NCBI GenBank assembly: GCA_033182465.1
Contig: CP137319.1
Span: 2,232,001-2,296,000 of the forward strand
Direction of reading: 5' to 3'
DNA: 64,000 nucleotides
From: Sanghuangporus weigelae
Taxonomy: Eukaryota; Basidiomycota; Agaricomycetes; Hymenochaetales; Hymenochaetaceae
The notes beneath the pieces were generated by a model, which saw only the letters and a program-made list of their open reading frames with translations, had not been told where the DNA came from and did not search any database. The translations under genes were made by a program, and so were the position numbers. Positions 11,401-22,814 of this stretch are shown here, in pieces (within the stretch, counting starts at the first letter, position 1; the number at the start of each line of letters is the position of its first letter).

Positions 11401-12958
11401 CAGAACAGCAATGTCGCTCCTTCAGCGTGCTCTCACACTTAGAGCTACTTTGTCCATGCAGCATGACTTCATCATTAGCGATGACCGGTATCGAACTCTG
11501 GCATTGGATGCGGCGTCGTTAGCGATAGAGAAGGGCGATCTACTTGTTGCAGTCGAACTTCTGGAGCAGGGTAGAGCCTTGCTTTGGTCACAAGTACGAG
11601 GCTTCAGGACACCTCTCGATCGACTTTCAGAAGTGGACAAAGACCTTGCTGAGAGGTTTGGGAGCGTTACTCTTCAATTGGAGACCCTCACAACCTCAGA
11701 TACGCAGTCACCTAGTTCGAGTGCTACCGAAGGTGGCCTTCGAGGTGAACAACGACAGACTCAGCCTTCCGTCGAAGATATGCTTCTTCGCATGCGACAA
11801 CTTTCGGAGGAACAAGAAGCATTAATTGGTCAAATCCGGAAAATACCTGGTTTTGAAGACTTCATTCAGGCTACACCTTTTCACACCTTACAAGAAGCCG
11901 CTTCAGAGGGACCGGTGATCATAGTCAACCACTGCATATTCCGATCCGATGCCATCGTCATTCTTCCGCTGAAGGACGTATCGTGTCTCTGTATTCCATT
12001 GGACAAAGAATTATTCAATGACGCTTCTGACATGTGTAGTCAACTCGTAGAGACGCGGCGAAAATTTCGAGTGAAATCGGTCAAGTACGATAAGATACTT
12101 CGACAGGTAATGAAATTCTTGTGGGACAGAATTGTCTTCAAAGTCATCCAAAAGGTCCGGGAACTCGGCATCGCAGAAGGCTCACGGATCTGGTGGTGCC
12201 CGACTTCGGTACTATCGCTACTTCCTTTCCATGTTGCGGGACCTTATCAGAGCGCGCTTGGTAGGACAAAGTATCTCCTTGACGATTATATCTCGTCATA
12301 TACTCCAACCTTAAAGTCGCTCATAAATGCCCGGTCGGGACTCCATGAACGAGACCAGAAGCTTCTCGTTGTGGGAGACACGAAGCTTTCTGCCATAGCA
12401 GAGGCCAATGCTATCCGTAGATACAGACGTATGGACAAAGTCCTCTTCGATGATCGGGCCACTCGTGATTCGGTAATGAAGGCGCTTCGAGCAGCGGATT
12501 GGGTGCATTTTACCTGTCACGGACAACTGGCCTCGGAACCCTTCAACTCTTCTTTCAAGCTATTTGATGGCGCGCTAACCTTGCTTGATATTGTCCGGGC
12601 TCGTCTTCCAAATGCCGAATTCGCCTTTCTTTCGGCCTGCCACACCGCGGAACAAGCACCAGACTTCGCACTGGACGAAGTCCTCCACCTCGCAGCAGGA
12701 ATTCAGTTTTGCGGATTTAGGAGTGTCGTTGGTACGATGTGGCAGCTGCTTGATCGGGACGGCCCGTTGCTTGCCGGGGTTGTCTATGCGCGCCTCATGC
12801 GGGACTTGGAAGAAGGAGAGGTTCGGATCAAGAGATCCGCCGGTGCTGTTCGAGATGCTGCACTCCATCTAAAGGAACGCGGAGATGAAGGACGGCATGG
12901 CGAACGGTTAGAAATGAAGGCTGAGAGATGGGTTAATCTTGTTCACATAGGCGCCTGA
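8493..12958 (+). CDS. TPR-CHAT protein (caspase-like CHAT protease domain)
   Basis: About 20 consecutive tetratricopeptide-type repeats of 45 residues (consensus LANSL..RF...G..EDLDESI...R.AL.L.PEGHPDR) fill residues ~35-925. A linker follows, then a C-terminal CHAT domain (~last 350 residues). CHAT domains are caspase/separase-clan cysteine peptidases. The catalytic pair is visible: His in VHFTCHG (codon 12518-12520) and Cys in LSACHTA (codon 12638-12640). The long frame has no ATG before its first repeats. The best start is ATG 8493, with one small intron 8520-8599 (80 nt) restoring frame, for 1461 aa; donor 8508 would also work. Fungal TPR-CHAT proteins are expanded and mostly uncharacterised; a role in self/non-self recognition or regulated cell death is inference from bacterial relatives. 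Confidence 0.88.
8669..11323 (+). repeat. Tandem array of ~20 coding repeats of 135 bp
   Basis: The TPR part of the gene is an in-frame direct array of 45-codon units. The units are diverged at the DNA level but keep DLDESI and GHPDR-like landmarks. Such arrays change length by unequal crossing-over. Confidence 0.85.
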
Positions 12959-13589
12959 TGGCAATACATGAGCCTGATACGATCTCATGGCGTTCTGGTC
13001 CGTCTTATCTATTGTTTGGCACTAGAGTCGTTGGCTGTTGATTCGTCTATCGTGCAAAAGTCATGTCTGGCATTGAAATCCTGCATATAAGACTTGCTGA
13101 TGTCAGAGAACAACCACAGTATCCTATGGCACCTGCGTTTTCACGCAGTCTGACTTTTCTTTTGCACGTTGCTCCGCAAGTTACCGTTGTACGCAAATCA
13201 AATCGGCGAGCACTATTTACCAAAAGAAACATCCTCCCTAGATTTCTTACCATAAAATCGAACATCTATGCGTTCTGGGTGGGTGGTGAGAGCAACAGAA
13301 ATATCGACGTTCATACTGACAGAACTACTCGATCATACATTCCTCGATGACAACAACAAATACAAAAGAATATAAGTCCGAAGTGGTACATCCAAAGGGG
13401 CTGAACGCTACGTTATGAGTCCGAGCTTTGTAAGAAGTCCATTGCATGATAGTCCGTTGTGCCGCCTCCAAAGGTACAATGCCTCCTCCTAGAACAGAAA
13501 TGACGTCTTCAGTATCACGAAAATCATGTCGATCGCGGGATTTTTAATCCATACCTGTACCGAAACTGAAGCGGATGCAAATGTACTGT
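12959..13589. other. Intergenic region
   Basis: 3' ends of the TPR-CHAT gene and of cerato-platanin 3 face each other here. No gene or repeat recognised. Confidence 0.4.
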
Positions 13590-14006
13590 TTACAGACCAC
13601 AGGAGGTCACGCCTATTTGCTCAGCCGTGACATCAACAACCCCGAATTCAATACCGCGTCCGTTGGTGAGGACGTTAAGCGCCTCGAGGCTGAGGTTGAA
13701 GCCATCATCGGTATGGTCGATGGCTGTCATGACGATGCTGTTGCCAGTGCCAGGGTACGTTAGCCGCCAGCAGGTTCCGCATTGTGGGCTATTCCAGCCC
13801 GCGATTGCGGATGCACCGCCAACGTTGGGGAAGGAAGGGACGCTGCCGAAGGTCGGGTAGCGATTTGCCAGTCCGTTTGCGCCGTCGGAGCATGCGACGG
13901 TGAGCATTGAACCTCCCGCATTGTCGTAGGTAGTGTCGTAGCCTGCACGGACTGCGAATGCAGCGCCGGCGAAGAAGAGCGTCGAGAGAAGCGTCATGAA
14001 TTGCAT
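13590..14006 (-). CDS. Cerato-platanin family secreted protein (copy 3)
   Basis: 138 aa in one exon. The open frame runs on upstream to 14174, but the start is placed at ATG 14006 because it begins a signal peptide (MQFMTLLSTLFFAGAAFAV) aligned with the other copies, and because a TATA box sits at 14116-14123. The family landmarks PTFGSVPSFPNVGGA, CGTCW, MTAIDHTDDGFNLS and the final SCGL are present, with four cysteines. Nearest relative in the window is copy 2. Secreted wall or elicitor protein by family. Confidence 0.93.
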   Translation of the reverse strand: MQFMTLLSTLFFAGAAFAVRAGYDTTYDNAGGSMLTVACSDGANGLANRYPTFGSVPSFPNVGGASAIAGWNSPQCGTCWRLTYPGTGNSIVMTAIDHTDDGFNLSLEALNVLTNGRGIEFGVVDVTAEQIGVTSCGL

Positions 14007-15414
14007 GGTTATTGAGTAAATTGGTGATAGCAATGCAGAGAAAGGTCTCGAATGTGTAATAGGATGCGAAATGCAAGTGCTGAAGTGCTGTCCTTTCCTC
14101 AAGCCTTGTTGAGTCGTTTTATATGTTGACGGGATCCAACCCTGACCGATGTATGGCATCCGCACAGTGCGCACCGAGCGGACTACTAAGGCCGATGTTA
14201 TGCTTCGTTGATGGGGTCATCGGACGCGTCCCTCACAGGAAATTAGCAGAAATCCCGCGCGGCGGTCTTCTCCCTTTACTTGCGAAGAGTTCCAGGTACT
14301 TCCTCACTGCTACTGCTGATCTCCTGCCGCAGGAGATCACGAGGATTGCTAGTTCTGAATGGAGCATTCCAGGATGCGCGCCAAGGGGAAAGCACCGGAA
14401 TACTCCTCGGATTCACAGCCCTTACTTGCCGAACGCGCATAAAGATCGGAAATGACATATTTTTCTGACATACGGCCTGAATATGACCTAGAGCGTCCTT
14501 GCAGTTCACGGTGAATTTTTGCCGATCAAGAAGTCGTCAATTAGCCAAAAGATCCAGATTCAAATCAGGCGAGGACTTTACGTACTTTGCCAGTCAGGAC
14601 TGCGTCTTGAATGCGTAAAGAAGATGAGCAAAACCGACTGAACTGGGTCCAATAATTCAGACAACGTGGTCCGAGAAAGCTCTGGCGAGGAACTTTCGGG
14701 ACGCATTCTGTCGACAGCGACGGAATCGGAATTTACATCTCATCCGGAGTATAAAGTTGTATTAACGTTGACAGTCCGAATCTAGGGCAGGCTCGTGTAC
14801 TCCTTTTCTTGAAGTCCTCGTGATGACTACTGATCTGTCTTTTCGCATTCAGCAACGGCGTCTAAATGACCGTCGTGTGCATTTGGTGGGCGGAGGCGCT
14901 AAAGCTTCCACGGAAGTTAAATGCCGACCTTCTTCTACCGTTCCGTGCCATTCCACGTCCGACTCCGAGTCCTCAAATAGAATCCGTGCACGGATCTGCC
15001 CTACTGATGGCACTGCAACAACAGAGATCCCGGACCGATATTCAGAAAATGAGCCTTTTAAAATCATCAGCAGAATATAAGATGTAATCGGTGAGGTACG
15101 AAGTTAGCGGAGAATCATCATTCACGTGACATTTCGTTCAAAGGAGCCAACTGGTCAAATTCCACACCACAGAAAATCGAATTACAGCACATCATACACC
15201 AGTTTACAAATCATTTACAATGCAGTTGAAAGCATGTTTAACAACTACAAGTGGCCAATCTGGAACAACTGTCCAATATTCCGAACTAAAAGGTCCGTGG
15301 TAAGAGGGTGGTCAACGGCGTACTATCCTATGGAGCAATAAGATCAAATCAGATATTTGGGAAGACATATTCAAGCTCATATTACCCACATTCCCCTAGA
15401 ACAGAGCCAGTTTC
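14007..15414. other. Intergenic region between cerato-platanins 3 and 4
   Basis: About 1.4 kb. Apart from the cerato-platanin 3 promoter, I see no gene, repeat or RNA. Overlapping short frames at 14820-15080 lack any domain. Confidence 0.4.
14116..14123 (-). promoter_or_regulatory. TATA box of cerato-platanin gene 3
   Basis: TATAAAAC on the minus strand, about 110 bp upstream of ATG 14006. It also argues against translation from the longer open frame. Confidence 0.55.
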
Positions 15415-15822
15415 TCAAAGGCCACAGTTCGACCTTTCTACCTCTTTCGCATCGACGTCCGCAGAGCCCCACTCGACGGCATGCCCACCGGTGAGCGTAT
15501 CAAGCGCCTCACGCGCAATATTGAATCCCGTTCCCGCATGGTCAACCGCCGTAACATAAATGCTCGTGCCCTCGAACGTCAGTTCCCAGCAGCTGCCGCA
15601 CTTCGTGCTATTCCAGCTGACGCCTTCCACGCCGCCGATGTTCGGGAACGTGGGGAGGTCGCCGAAGGTTGGGAACTCTTCAACGAGCCCGTTCTTGCCG
15701 TTAGAGCACGCGACACCCCACATACTCCCCGCAGGGTTGTCGTATGTCGTGTCGTATGACGCGTGTACTGCGAACGCCGTGCCGGCGAGCAGGAGAGTAG
15801 AGAACACAGATAAAAGCTGCAT
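15415..15822 (-). CDS. Cerato-platanin family secreted protein (copy 4)
   Basis: 135 aa in one exon, three residues shorter than the other copies because of a gap in the strand after CGSCW (LTFEGTSIYVTAVDHAG). It has a signal peptide (about residues 1-19), the PTFGDLPTFPNIGG block, CGSCW, the four cysteines and a terminal NCGL. Its central loop (GVEGVSWNSTKC) and acidic, Glu-rich C-terminal part differ from the others, so it is the most diverged copy. A TATA box lies about 91 bp upstream. Function by family: secreted wall-binding protein or elicitor. Confidence 0.93.
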   Translation of the reverse strand: MQLLSVFSTLLLAGTAFAVHASYDTTYDNPAGSMWGVACSNGKNGLVEEFPTFGDLPTFPNIGGVEGVSWNSTKCGSCWELTFEGTSIYVTAVDHAGTGFNIAREALDTLTGGHAVEWGSADVDAKEVERSNCGL

Positions 15823-17402
15823 CGTGATAGGATGGAAGTTTGTTTGAGAGTAAGATTGAACGAAGAGTCAAATGGATATTTCGATTCTGACTTTTTCGTC
15901 TAAATCTTTGCTCTTTTATACGTATAGAGTCCCGACGCCCCAGGCCGATGCGGTAATACTACCCAAGTGCTCCCGGTCGTTCTACGCCGTCAAGAACGCC
16001 TCATAATCACTGACCTATACACTTTGAAATGCATCCCAGATCTTAGCCAACCACCCCTTCCAGTCCTCATCACGCTTCATTCAGCAGAGGCAAAGAACTC
16101 GTGACGCGCGTGGCTGTCCATATGTGGCTTTTCGTAGCAGGATGATACCCGACACAAAAGCCAAGCAGCGGCTGACAAGCTCCGCGGAAACTTTGCGCCC
16201 CAAAGGCGCTCGAATGAAGAAACGGACGAAGCAATGTTCGCCGTTGATGGATAGGCGCTCAGCGAAACAAGGTAAGAGGATGAGTCTTCATATAGGTATC
16301 GAAAAGTCATCTGAGCCGACACAGCGCGATTTGTTTTACCTGAGCTGCGGTGAACTCAGGCCGACAATGCAAATATGAGCATCGCTCTCGTAGACATGTG
16401 GTCTTGTAGATGAAGGATGAAACTAAAAGTCGAATTTCAGTATATAACTCGAGAATCATTCGCGTTAGAGAAGATGCGACGGCAACGTACATTTCATAAT
16501 ACCAGCGTCAGGACAGGAACATTAGGCGGTGAGTTTCGTCCTGTGCAGTCATATGAAGAACAGAGAATAGCTCACCCCACGCAGAAGTACTTGGCATTGC
16601 AACTTCAAGTTTCGGAACGGCATCTGAGTCATCGGATACAGTAGAATGCCGCAGAGCTTAGCTTTTTTTCCTATAGGAAGTACAAAGTAGATGGTGGTGA
16701 ACAGGATCGATTTAGTAAACGCTCTCCCAAGGACCAAGCCATCGCATAGATTCTCAGGCGGAAGCGCTTTGCACGCGCGGCGGCGAAGCTCAGAGCCTCA
16801 GTCACTTTCGAGAATAGACTGGAGTCCGCGGTGAAGCAGAGATGACCACGTATGTAGATACTCATCTGAGCAAGCAGTGATTTTGAGCAAAGAAACCGAC
16901 GAGAAGTAATGTCAAAGCTATTGGAAAAGTGAGGACATCTCATCACGACGACAGTGCCAATGGAACAGAACAGAATAACAAGAGAATGGCGGGGCGGAGG
17001 TCTGAAATGTCACGTGGTGTTCAAGGAAGTGCGACGTTTGTAAACCACCCTTTTCTTTCACCAACAACATGATCTCAGTTTGTGTATACTCCTGCTCAAA
17101 AATCAGCATATGTCACTTTCATATAGCTGTATCTGAATATGCACTTGATTCATAACTAAAGTTATGCTGCCTTTGCATTACATAGGATTTGATGAGTTAC
17201 ACGGATATACACAAGGTTCATGTTGCCACCAGAACAGCCTTCTCGTGCTCATTGCTTTCTACCACCACCTGCGCTATTGGTCTTTTATGATGCCGCTGTC
17301 CCGCATAACGGAATCCCTCCCAGTTCCCGTGTAGCGGTATGTGCGGAAACGGGTACTTAATCTATACATTTCGTTGCATTGGCGCTATAATACTCACCGG
17401 TC
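15823..17402. other. Intergenic region
   Basis: About 1.6 kb. It includes the cerato-platanin 4 promoter at the left edge. The rest has only short unrelated frames on both strands; no domain, terminal repeats or RNA seen. Confidence 0.4.
15913..15920 (-). promoter_or_regulatory. TATA box of cerato-platanin gene 4
   Basis: TATAAAAG on the minus strand, 91 bp upstream of ATG 15822. Confidence 0.58.
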
Positions 17403-20400
17403 ATGACTGACAGAAATTTATTCGTTGCATACATGAAGCGCACTCTCTATGGGCGCGTTTCGAGGGATCTGGACATCTGGGAGACCTTGACTCAGCTATC
17501 TCTCTGCAGTCAGTCGCGCTGGATTCGTGTTCTCCTGACCAGGTTGTTCGCTCGCAAACACTGCGTAGGCTTGCATTCTTCGTTAGCACTCGATACAGTC
17601 GGAGCGGAGAAATTAGCGATTTGGAAACAGCAATCCTATTGAGCCGTGGTGCTCTGGAAATTTGCCCCGAGGGTCACTCGGATCAGTCTTTGCTATATTA
17701 TAATCTTGCGTCCTTCCTCTTGACACGCTTCAATCGCAGCAGAGGAATGGAGGATCTGGACGAAGCTATATCTCTACACCGTATCGCTCTGGAACTACGA
17801 CCGGAGGGTCATCCATGTCGCTTTGAATCATTGAACAATCTTGCGGCCTCCCTCTCGACGCGGTTTCTAAACGCAGGGAGGATGGAAGACCTTGAAGAAG
17901 CCATCATTCTGTCTCGCGCCGCTCTCAGGCTTCTGCCTGAAGGTCATGCAAATCGTTTCACGTTGTTGAACAACATTGCAAGCTCCGTTTCGGCACGCTT
18001 TAGACACAGCGGGAGGTTAACGGACCTTGAGGAAGCCATCACTCTGTCTCGTATCGCTCTGGACCTTCTGCCGGTGGGTCACTCGGATCGCTTCGCATTG
18101 CTGAGCAACCTAGCGACCTCCGTGTCGACGCGCTTCAACCACGGAGGGAGGACGGAGGACCTGGAAGAGGCCATATCTCTGCGTCAAGCCTCCTTGGTAC
18201 TTCTACCGGAGGGTCATCCGGTTCGTCCTGTATTGTTGAGTGGTCTTGCGTCGGAGCTTTCGACCCAATTTCAACTCAAAGGGAGGACGGAGGACCTTGA
18301 GGAAGCAATTACTTTCACCCGTGCCTCTCTGGAGTTTGTGCCAGAGAGTGATCTGCAGCATCCTATTTTGCTGGGTTCTCTTGCTGGATCTCTCGTGGTG
18401 CGTTTCAACTAAGGAGGGAGGACGAAGGACCTCGAGGAAGCCATATCCCTTCAGCGCACCGCCTTGGACATTCTACCGGTGGGTTACTCGGAGCGCTGTG
18501 CAATGCTGAACAATCTAGCGACCTCATTCTTGACGCGCTTTACACACTTAGGAAGGCTGGAGGACTTGGAGGAAGCCATATCTCTGCACCGTGCTGCTGT
18601 GGGACTTGTGCCAGATGGTCAACTAAACCGTTCTGCAATATTGAGCAATCTTGCTCGCTCCGTATTGACGCGTTCACAACTCAAAGGGAGTCTGGAGGAC
18701 CTGGAGGAAGCCATCACTTTGAGCCGCATCGCTCTAGGGCTTCTTCCAGAGGGTCACCCGCATCTTCCTGCGACGTTGAGCAATCTTGCGTCGTCCCTTT
18801 CGGCGCGCTTTAATCACGGAGGCAGGATGGAAGACCTGGCGGAAGCCATATCTCTGCACCGCACAGCACTGGAGCTTCTCCCCGCAGGTCACTCTCTTCG
18901 TTCGATGTCGTTAAACAATGTTGCGGGCTCCGTACTGACTCGCTATCAACATGAAGGGAAGATCGAGGACTTAGAGGAAGCCGTCACTTTGCTCCGCGCC
19001 GCTCTAGAGCTTCTTCCGGAGGATCACGCGGACCGTCCCAAGCTGTTGAACAACCTTGCATTCTCCCTTTCGGCGCGTTTTAAACACAGCGGGAAGATTG
19101 AAGACCTTGAAGAATCCATCACTCTCACCCGGGCCATTCTGTAATTTCTACCGGCAGACCTCCCAATTCGTTCTGCGGCCCTGGACAATCTTGCTAGCTC
19201 CCTCCTGACGCGCTATGGACGTGAGAGGAAGAAGGAAGACTTTGAGGAAGCGATATCTCTGCACAGCGCCCTCGTCGAGCTTCGTCCGGAGGGTCACCCA
19301 GATCATTCTAAGTCGTTGGCAGACCTAGCCATCGCTCTTTATGGTCGTTTTCTGATCAAACGCCGCACCGATGATCTTGAGGAATCCATGCAGTACTTCA
19401 GCCGCTCTGCTGTTCATCCGTTCTCGAGCTTCTTTACACGTCTTCGAGCTTGCAGAGCTGGTTAACATTCGCTCGACGCGAAGATCACCGGAGTCTCCCT
19501 GAAGCGTATACAACTGGAATGTCACTCCTTCAACGAGCTCTTACCATAAGGCCTACTTTGTCAGCCCAACACAAGTTTCTGTCTAGTGATAGTAGCTCTC
19601 AATCACTTGCATTAGATGCAGCTTCATATGCTATCGACAAAGATGATTTCCCTCTGGCGATCGAGCTCTTAGAGCAGGGAAGAGCCTTGCTTTGGTCTCA
19701 ATTGCGCGGGTTTAGGACCCCACTGGACCAGCTTTCTAGCGATTCGAGAGTTGCAATCATCGTCTGGAGGCTCTTATAATCGGAGTCACCTACGTCTGGC
19801 TTAGATACAGACGGAAGTGTCATTCTTGCGTTTAGCGCATCTCAAGAACAAAATCTGGTCGACGAGATGCTGGTGCAGATGCGACTATTACACGAAGAAC
19901 AGGAAGCTATAATCAGCGAGATACGACGAATGCCTGGATTCGAAAACTTCCTTCGGGCTGCACCCTTTAGGGCTATTCAACAAGCAGCCTCAGAGGGTCC
20001 TGTTATCGTACTGAACCATTCAAAGTATAGATGTGACGCACTTATCGTCCTGTCGCGAGAGGACAATCCGTGCGTCTGTGTTCCGCTCGACGAAAAATAC
20101 CGATGCCATTAAGCTGCACGGGAAGCTCTTGCAGGTCCGTCAAGAATTCGGAGTAGCTTCTTGCGAATACGACGAGATCTTTCGGCGAGTTATGAAGGCG
20201 CTGTGGGATAGAGTCGTCTCTAAAGTTATCCAGAAGCTCAAGCAACTCGGAGTCGGGGAGGAGTCGCGCATTTGGTGGTGTCCTACTTCAGTGCTTTCTG
20301 CATTCCCCTTCCACGCCGCGGGTCCTTATGTGGGCGGAGACGGTAGCATGAAGTACCTACTGGATGACTACATTTCATCGTACACTCTGACCCTCACTTC

Positions 20401-21077
20401 GCTCCCTCATCAATGCTCGATCTAATTCCCAAAGCGGTGGCTCTAGGAAAGTGTTGTTCGTCGCTGACACGAGACTTCGCTCGACTAAGAGAGAAATGAA
20501 TACCGTTTATAGTATTCGCCGCTTCAAAAAGCTCATTGACGATCGCGCCACTCCAGAAGCAGTTCTCGGGATGCTTCAGCGAGTACAATGGGTGCACTTT
20601 GGGTGCCACGGGCGACTGGACGAGGAGCCCTTTAGATCCTCGCTCGAGCTTCCCGGTGGAAGGCTCACGTTGCTCGACATAGCCCGCGCCAACCTTCCAA
20701 ACGCGGAATTTGCTGTCCTCCTGGCCTGCCACACTGCGGAACAAGGTCCGAAATATGCGCTAGACGAAGCGCGCTACCTAGCAGCGGCTATGCAATTTTG
20801 CGGCTTCCGAGGTGTGGTCGGCACGATGTGGCAGGTGCTTGACAGAGACGGACCGTTCCTCTCTGGCGTTGTTTACAGACAACTCATGAACGAGCCGGAA
20901 GAGGGAGAGGTTAGATTCAAGAAAGCCGCTGCGGCTGTTCGCGAAGCTGCATTGAGGCTGAGGGAGAGGGGAGACGAGGGTTTACACGGAGAAAGGGTGG
21001 AAATCATGGCGGAGCGATGGGTTAATCTCCTGCATATTGTGTGCTTGACTATGCAGTCTTGTACAGTATTCTTTTGA
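17403..21077 (+). pseudogene. Second TPR-CHAT gene, broken
   Basis: A paralogue of the gene at 8493. From about 17446 the sequence carries some 14-15 repeats of 45 codons (landmarks DLEEAI, LLPEGH), then the linker and a CHAT domain with both catalytic motifs still present (VHFGCHG; LLACHTA). Two in-frame stops interrupt the repeats, near 18410 and 19142, each where neighbouring repeats have a sense codon. About four frame changes follow, near 19440, 19750, 20100 and 20420. None of these fits a 50-65 nt GT-AG intron, since homology continues on both sides without a gap. It is therefore a recent pseudogene rather than a spliced gene. It has fewer repeats than the intact copy and shares the same strand. 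Confidence 0.82.
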
Positions 21078-21204
21078 TTCCGATGACCCAGCGTTACACG
21101 TGTAGTTTGCGTGTTGATATAAAAAATATGCAGAGGCAAGGGCCTCACGTTCGTGAACAGCCCTCTGGCTACAGCCATGATACCACCAAAATAACGAAGA
21201 ACAA

Positions 21205-21354
21205 ATAATACTGTACCACCTGGGGCAAAACCCTATTTCTGAACCTGAAAATTTTGATCCAGAACTGGAAAGCTCGCCTCTGATTGGCTGGATTCCAGTT
21301 CTGGATCAAAATTTTCAGGTTCGGAAATAGGGTTTTGCCCCAGGTGTGTATTAT
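21205..21354. repeat. 150-bp near-perfect hairpin (MITE-like palindrome)
   Basis: Core arms 21217-21270 and 21293-21346 are 54-bp inverted copies with one mismatch, separated by a 22-bp loop. A weaker outer arm (ATAATAC / GTATTAT) extends the pairing to 21205-21354. Arms begin CACCTGGGGCAAAACCC. No coding capacity and no convincing target-site duplication. It could be a tiny foldback element or a structured RNA source; a MITE is the likelier reading. Confidence 0.8.
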
Positions 21355-21938
21355 CTCAAGGCTGGATGTAAATTCCCACGTCTAACAGCCATCGGCAATT
21401 TCATGCAAAGACACCAATTCTTCATTATGTACTACAGCTACGCCTACTACTACGAAAAACACAATGCAGCCGACCAAGCGGCAAGAACTGGGGAAATAAT
21501 GCAACAATTAGCTGGAGAAAAAAGAACGTAGAAAGCGTCAAGGCTATACAATAACAATATATACTACTTATTATACGTATGATGCAGAGAGATCTGAGAG
21601 GAGAGGAGGAAAAAGAAAACGCCGAGTGGTCGACGCAATAGATGCTGTAACAGCAAAAACAGTAGAGTAAGTGGTGGTGAGATCACAAGAAAGCGTACAC
21701 AACAAAATGGCAGCACAAGAAAGCAAGTACAGATAAGAATGTCAGATGTCAGGTAGGAAGAGAGAAGGATACTCGCTTTCCTTCCAGGGAAGCAAAGCAA
21801 TAGATAGCGAGTATGCACAATGATAATGGCTTTTCGTGTGGTTTGCATAACGACAAATTAGGTGCAGCCTGCAAGACCTGCAGACGCAAAATTACGAAAA
21901 TGGAGCAGCAATGTTGACGCCACAAAATAGTTGATCGA
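21355..21938. other. Intergenic region
   Basis: A/T-richer stretch with purine-rich tracts around 21590-21680. No gene recognised. Confidence 0.4.
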
Positions 21939-22814
21939 TTAATTTTCTTTCAGGTCGTGATCGGCGATGGGTCGCGCTTCAAAGTACGAATTAATATTGC
22001 CAAGAACCGGATCAACAGGACTTTGCATTGGGTTCGGACTTGGGAAGTCTGAACCTGGTGGCGTGTTCATCGCAAACACCAGCTTGGTGGCGAAGCTTGG
22101 CGTCAGCAGCATTTGTGACGAACTCCAGCTCGCTGCGGATGATGGCATAGCAAACGAGCCCCGTGAACCGAGTCCAGAATTGAGCGCCCAGTCTTTGTCC
22201 GAGAGACATGTCCGACGATACCCTGCAGGTTCAGACGGTGGCCGTACGGGGCTAGACGTCCTCTTCTTCGAAGCCGAAGCGTATTCAGCAGGAATGGCAG
22301 GGACGGCTGGTAGAGGCATGTCTGGTGGAGGAGTACGAGTAGGGCCACGGCGCGATCTGTTTGGGGATAATACGATATTAACAATCATTCACAACGAGCA
22401 AACGGTGCAATCATCCGATCCGCATGCTGAGAAGACAACACACCTTATACCATCACCCATGCTATAGCTCCTCAGGCGTTGAACAGCATCGCTCTCAGAA
22501 CGACGGTGGCGTTGCCTGGCAGGGGAAGCAGCAGAAGTGCGAGCAGCCTGCGCCGGACTCTTGACGCCGATATTACCCAGAGGAGAGTTCGCAGCTGTGA
22601 TGCTTGAGCGGCGACGACGATGCTGCGGGCGAAGAGTCTGCGTGTCGATCTGTATTTTTGGCGGTGCCATTGCGACCGACGATGAAGGAGTGCTGGGCGT
22701 GGCGCTGAGGCTCAAGCTGGATGAACTTGTTCGCGCATCAGGATCGCGAGCGAATGAAGTATGGATGCTAGAAAGGCCGAGAGAGAAAAGCGTAGAGTAT
22801 CCCGTCGCCATCAT
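21939..22814 (-). CDS. Hypothetical Ser/Pro-rich protein
   Basis: Two exons, 22814-22444 and 22356-21939, joined by an 87-nt GT-AG intron, give 262 aa. The start MMATGYSTLF is chosen because it begins the long frame. The protein is mostly low complexity: Ser/Thr-rich near residues 20-60, basic RRRR and RQRHRRSES stretches at 65-110, then a Pro-rich part (TPPPDMPLPAVPAIP) after the splice. No domain, signal peptide or membrane segment is visible. The frame bias and the in-phase splice support a real gene, but I do not recognise the family. It looks like a disordered regulatory or scaffold protein. Confidence 0.5.

Noticed and set aside
13590-14174. 194-aa reading of cerato-platanin 3 from a far upstream codon
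   Set aside because: The TATA box lies inside it at 14116-14123 and the signal peptide begins at 14006; the first 56 residues are leader sequence.
17403-17642. 79-aa frame at the start of the second TPR-CHAT locus
   Set aside because: The repeat homology here is in a different frame, so this one is a shadow.
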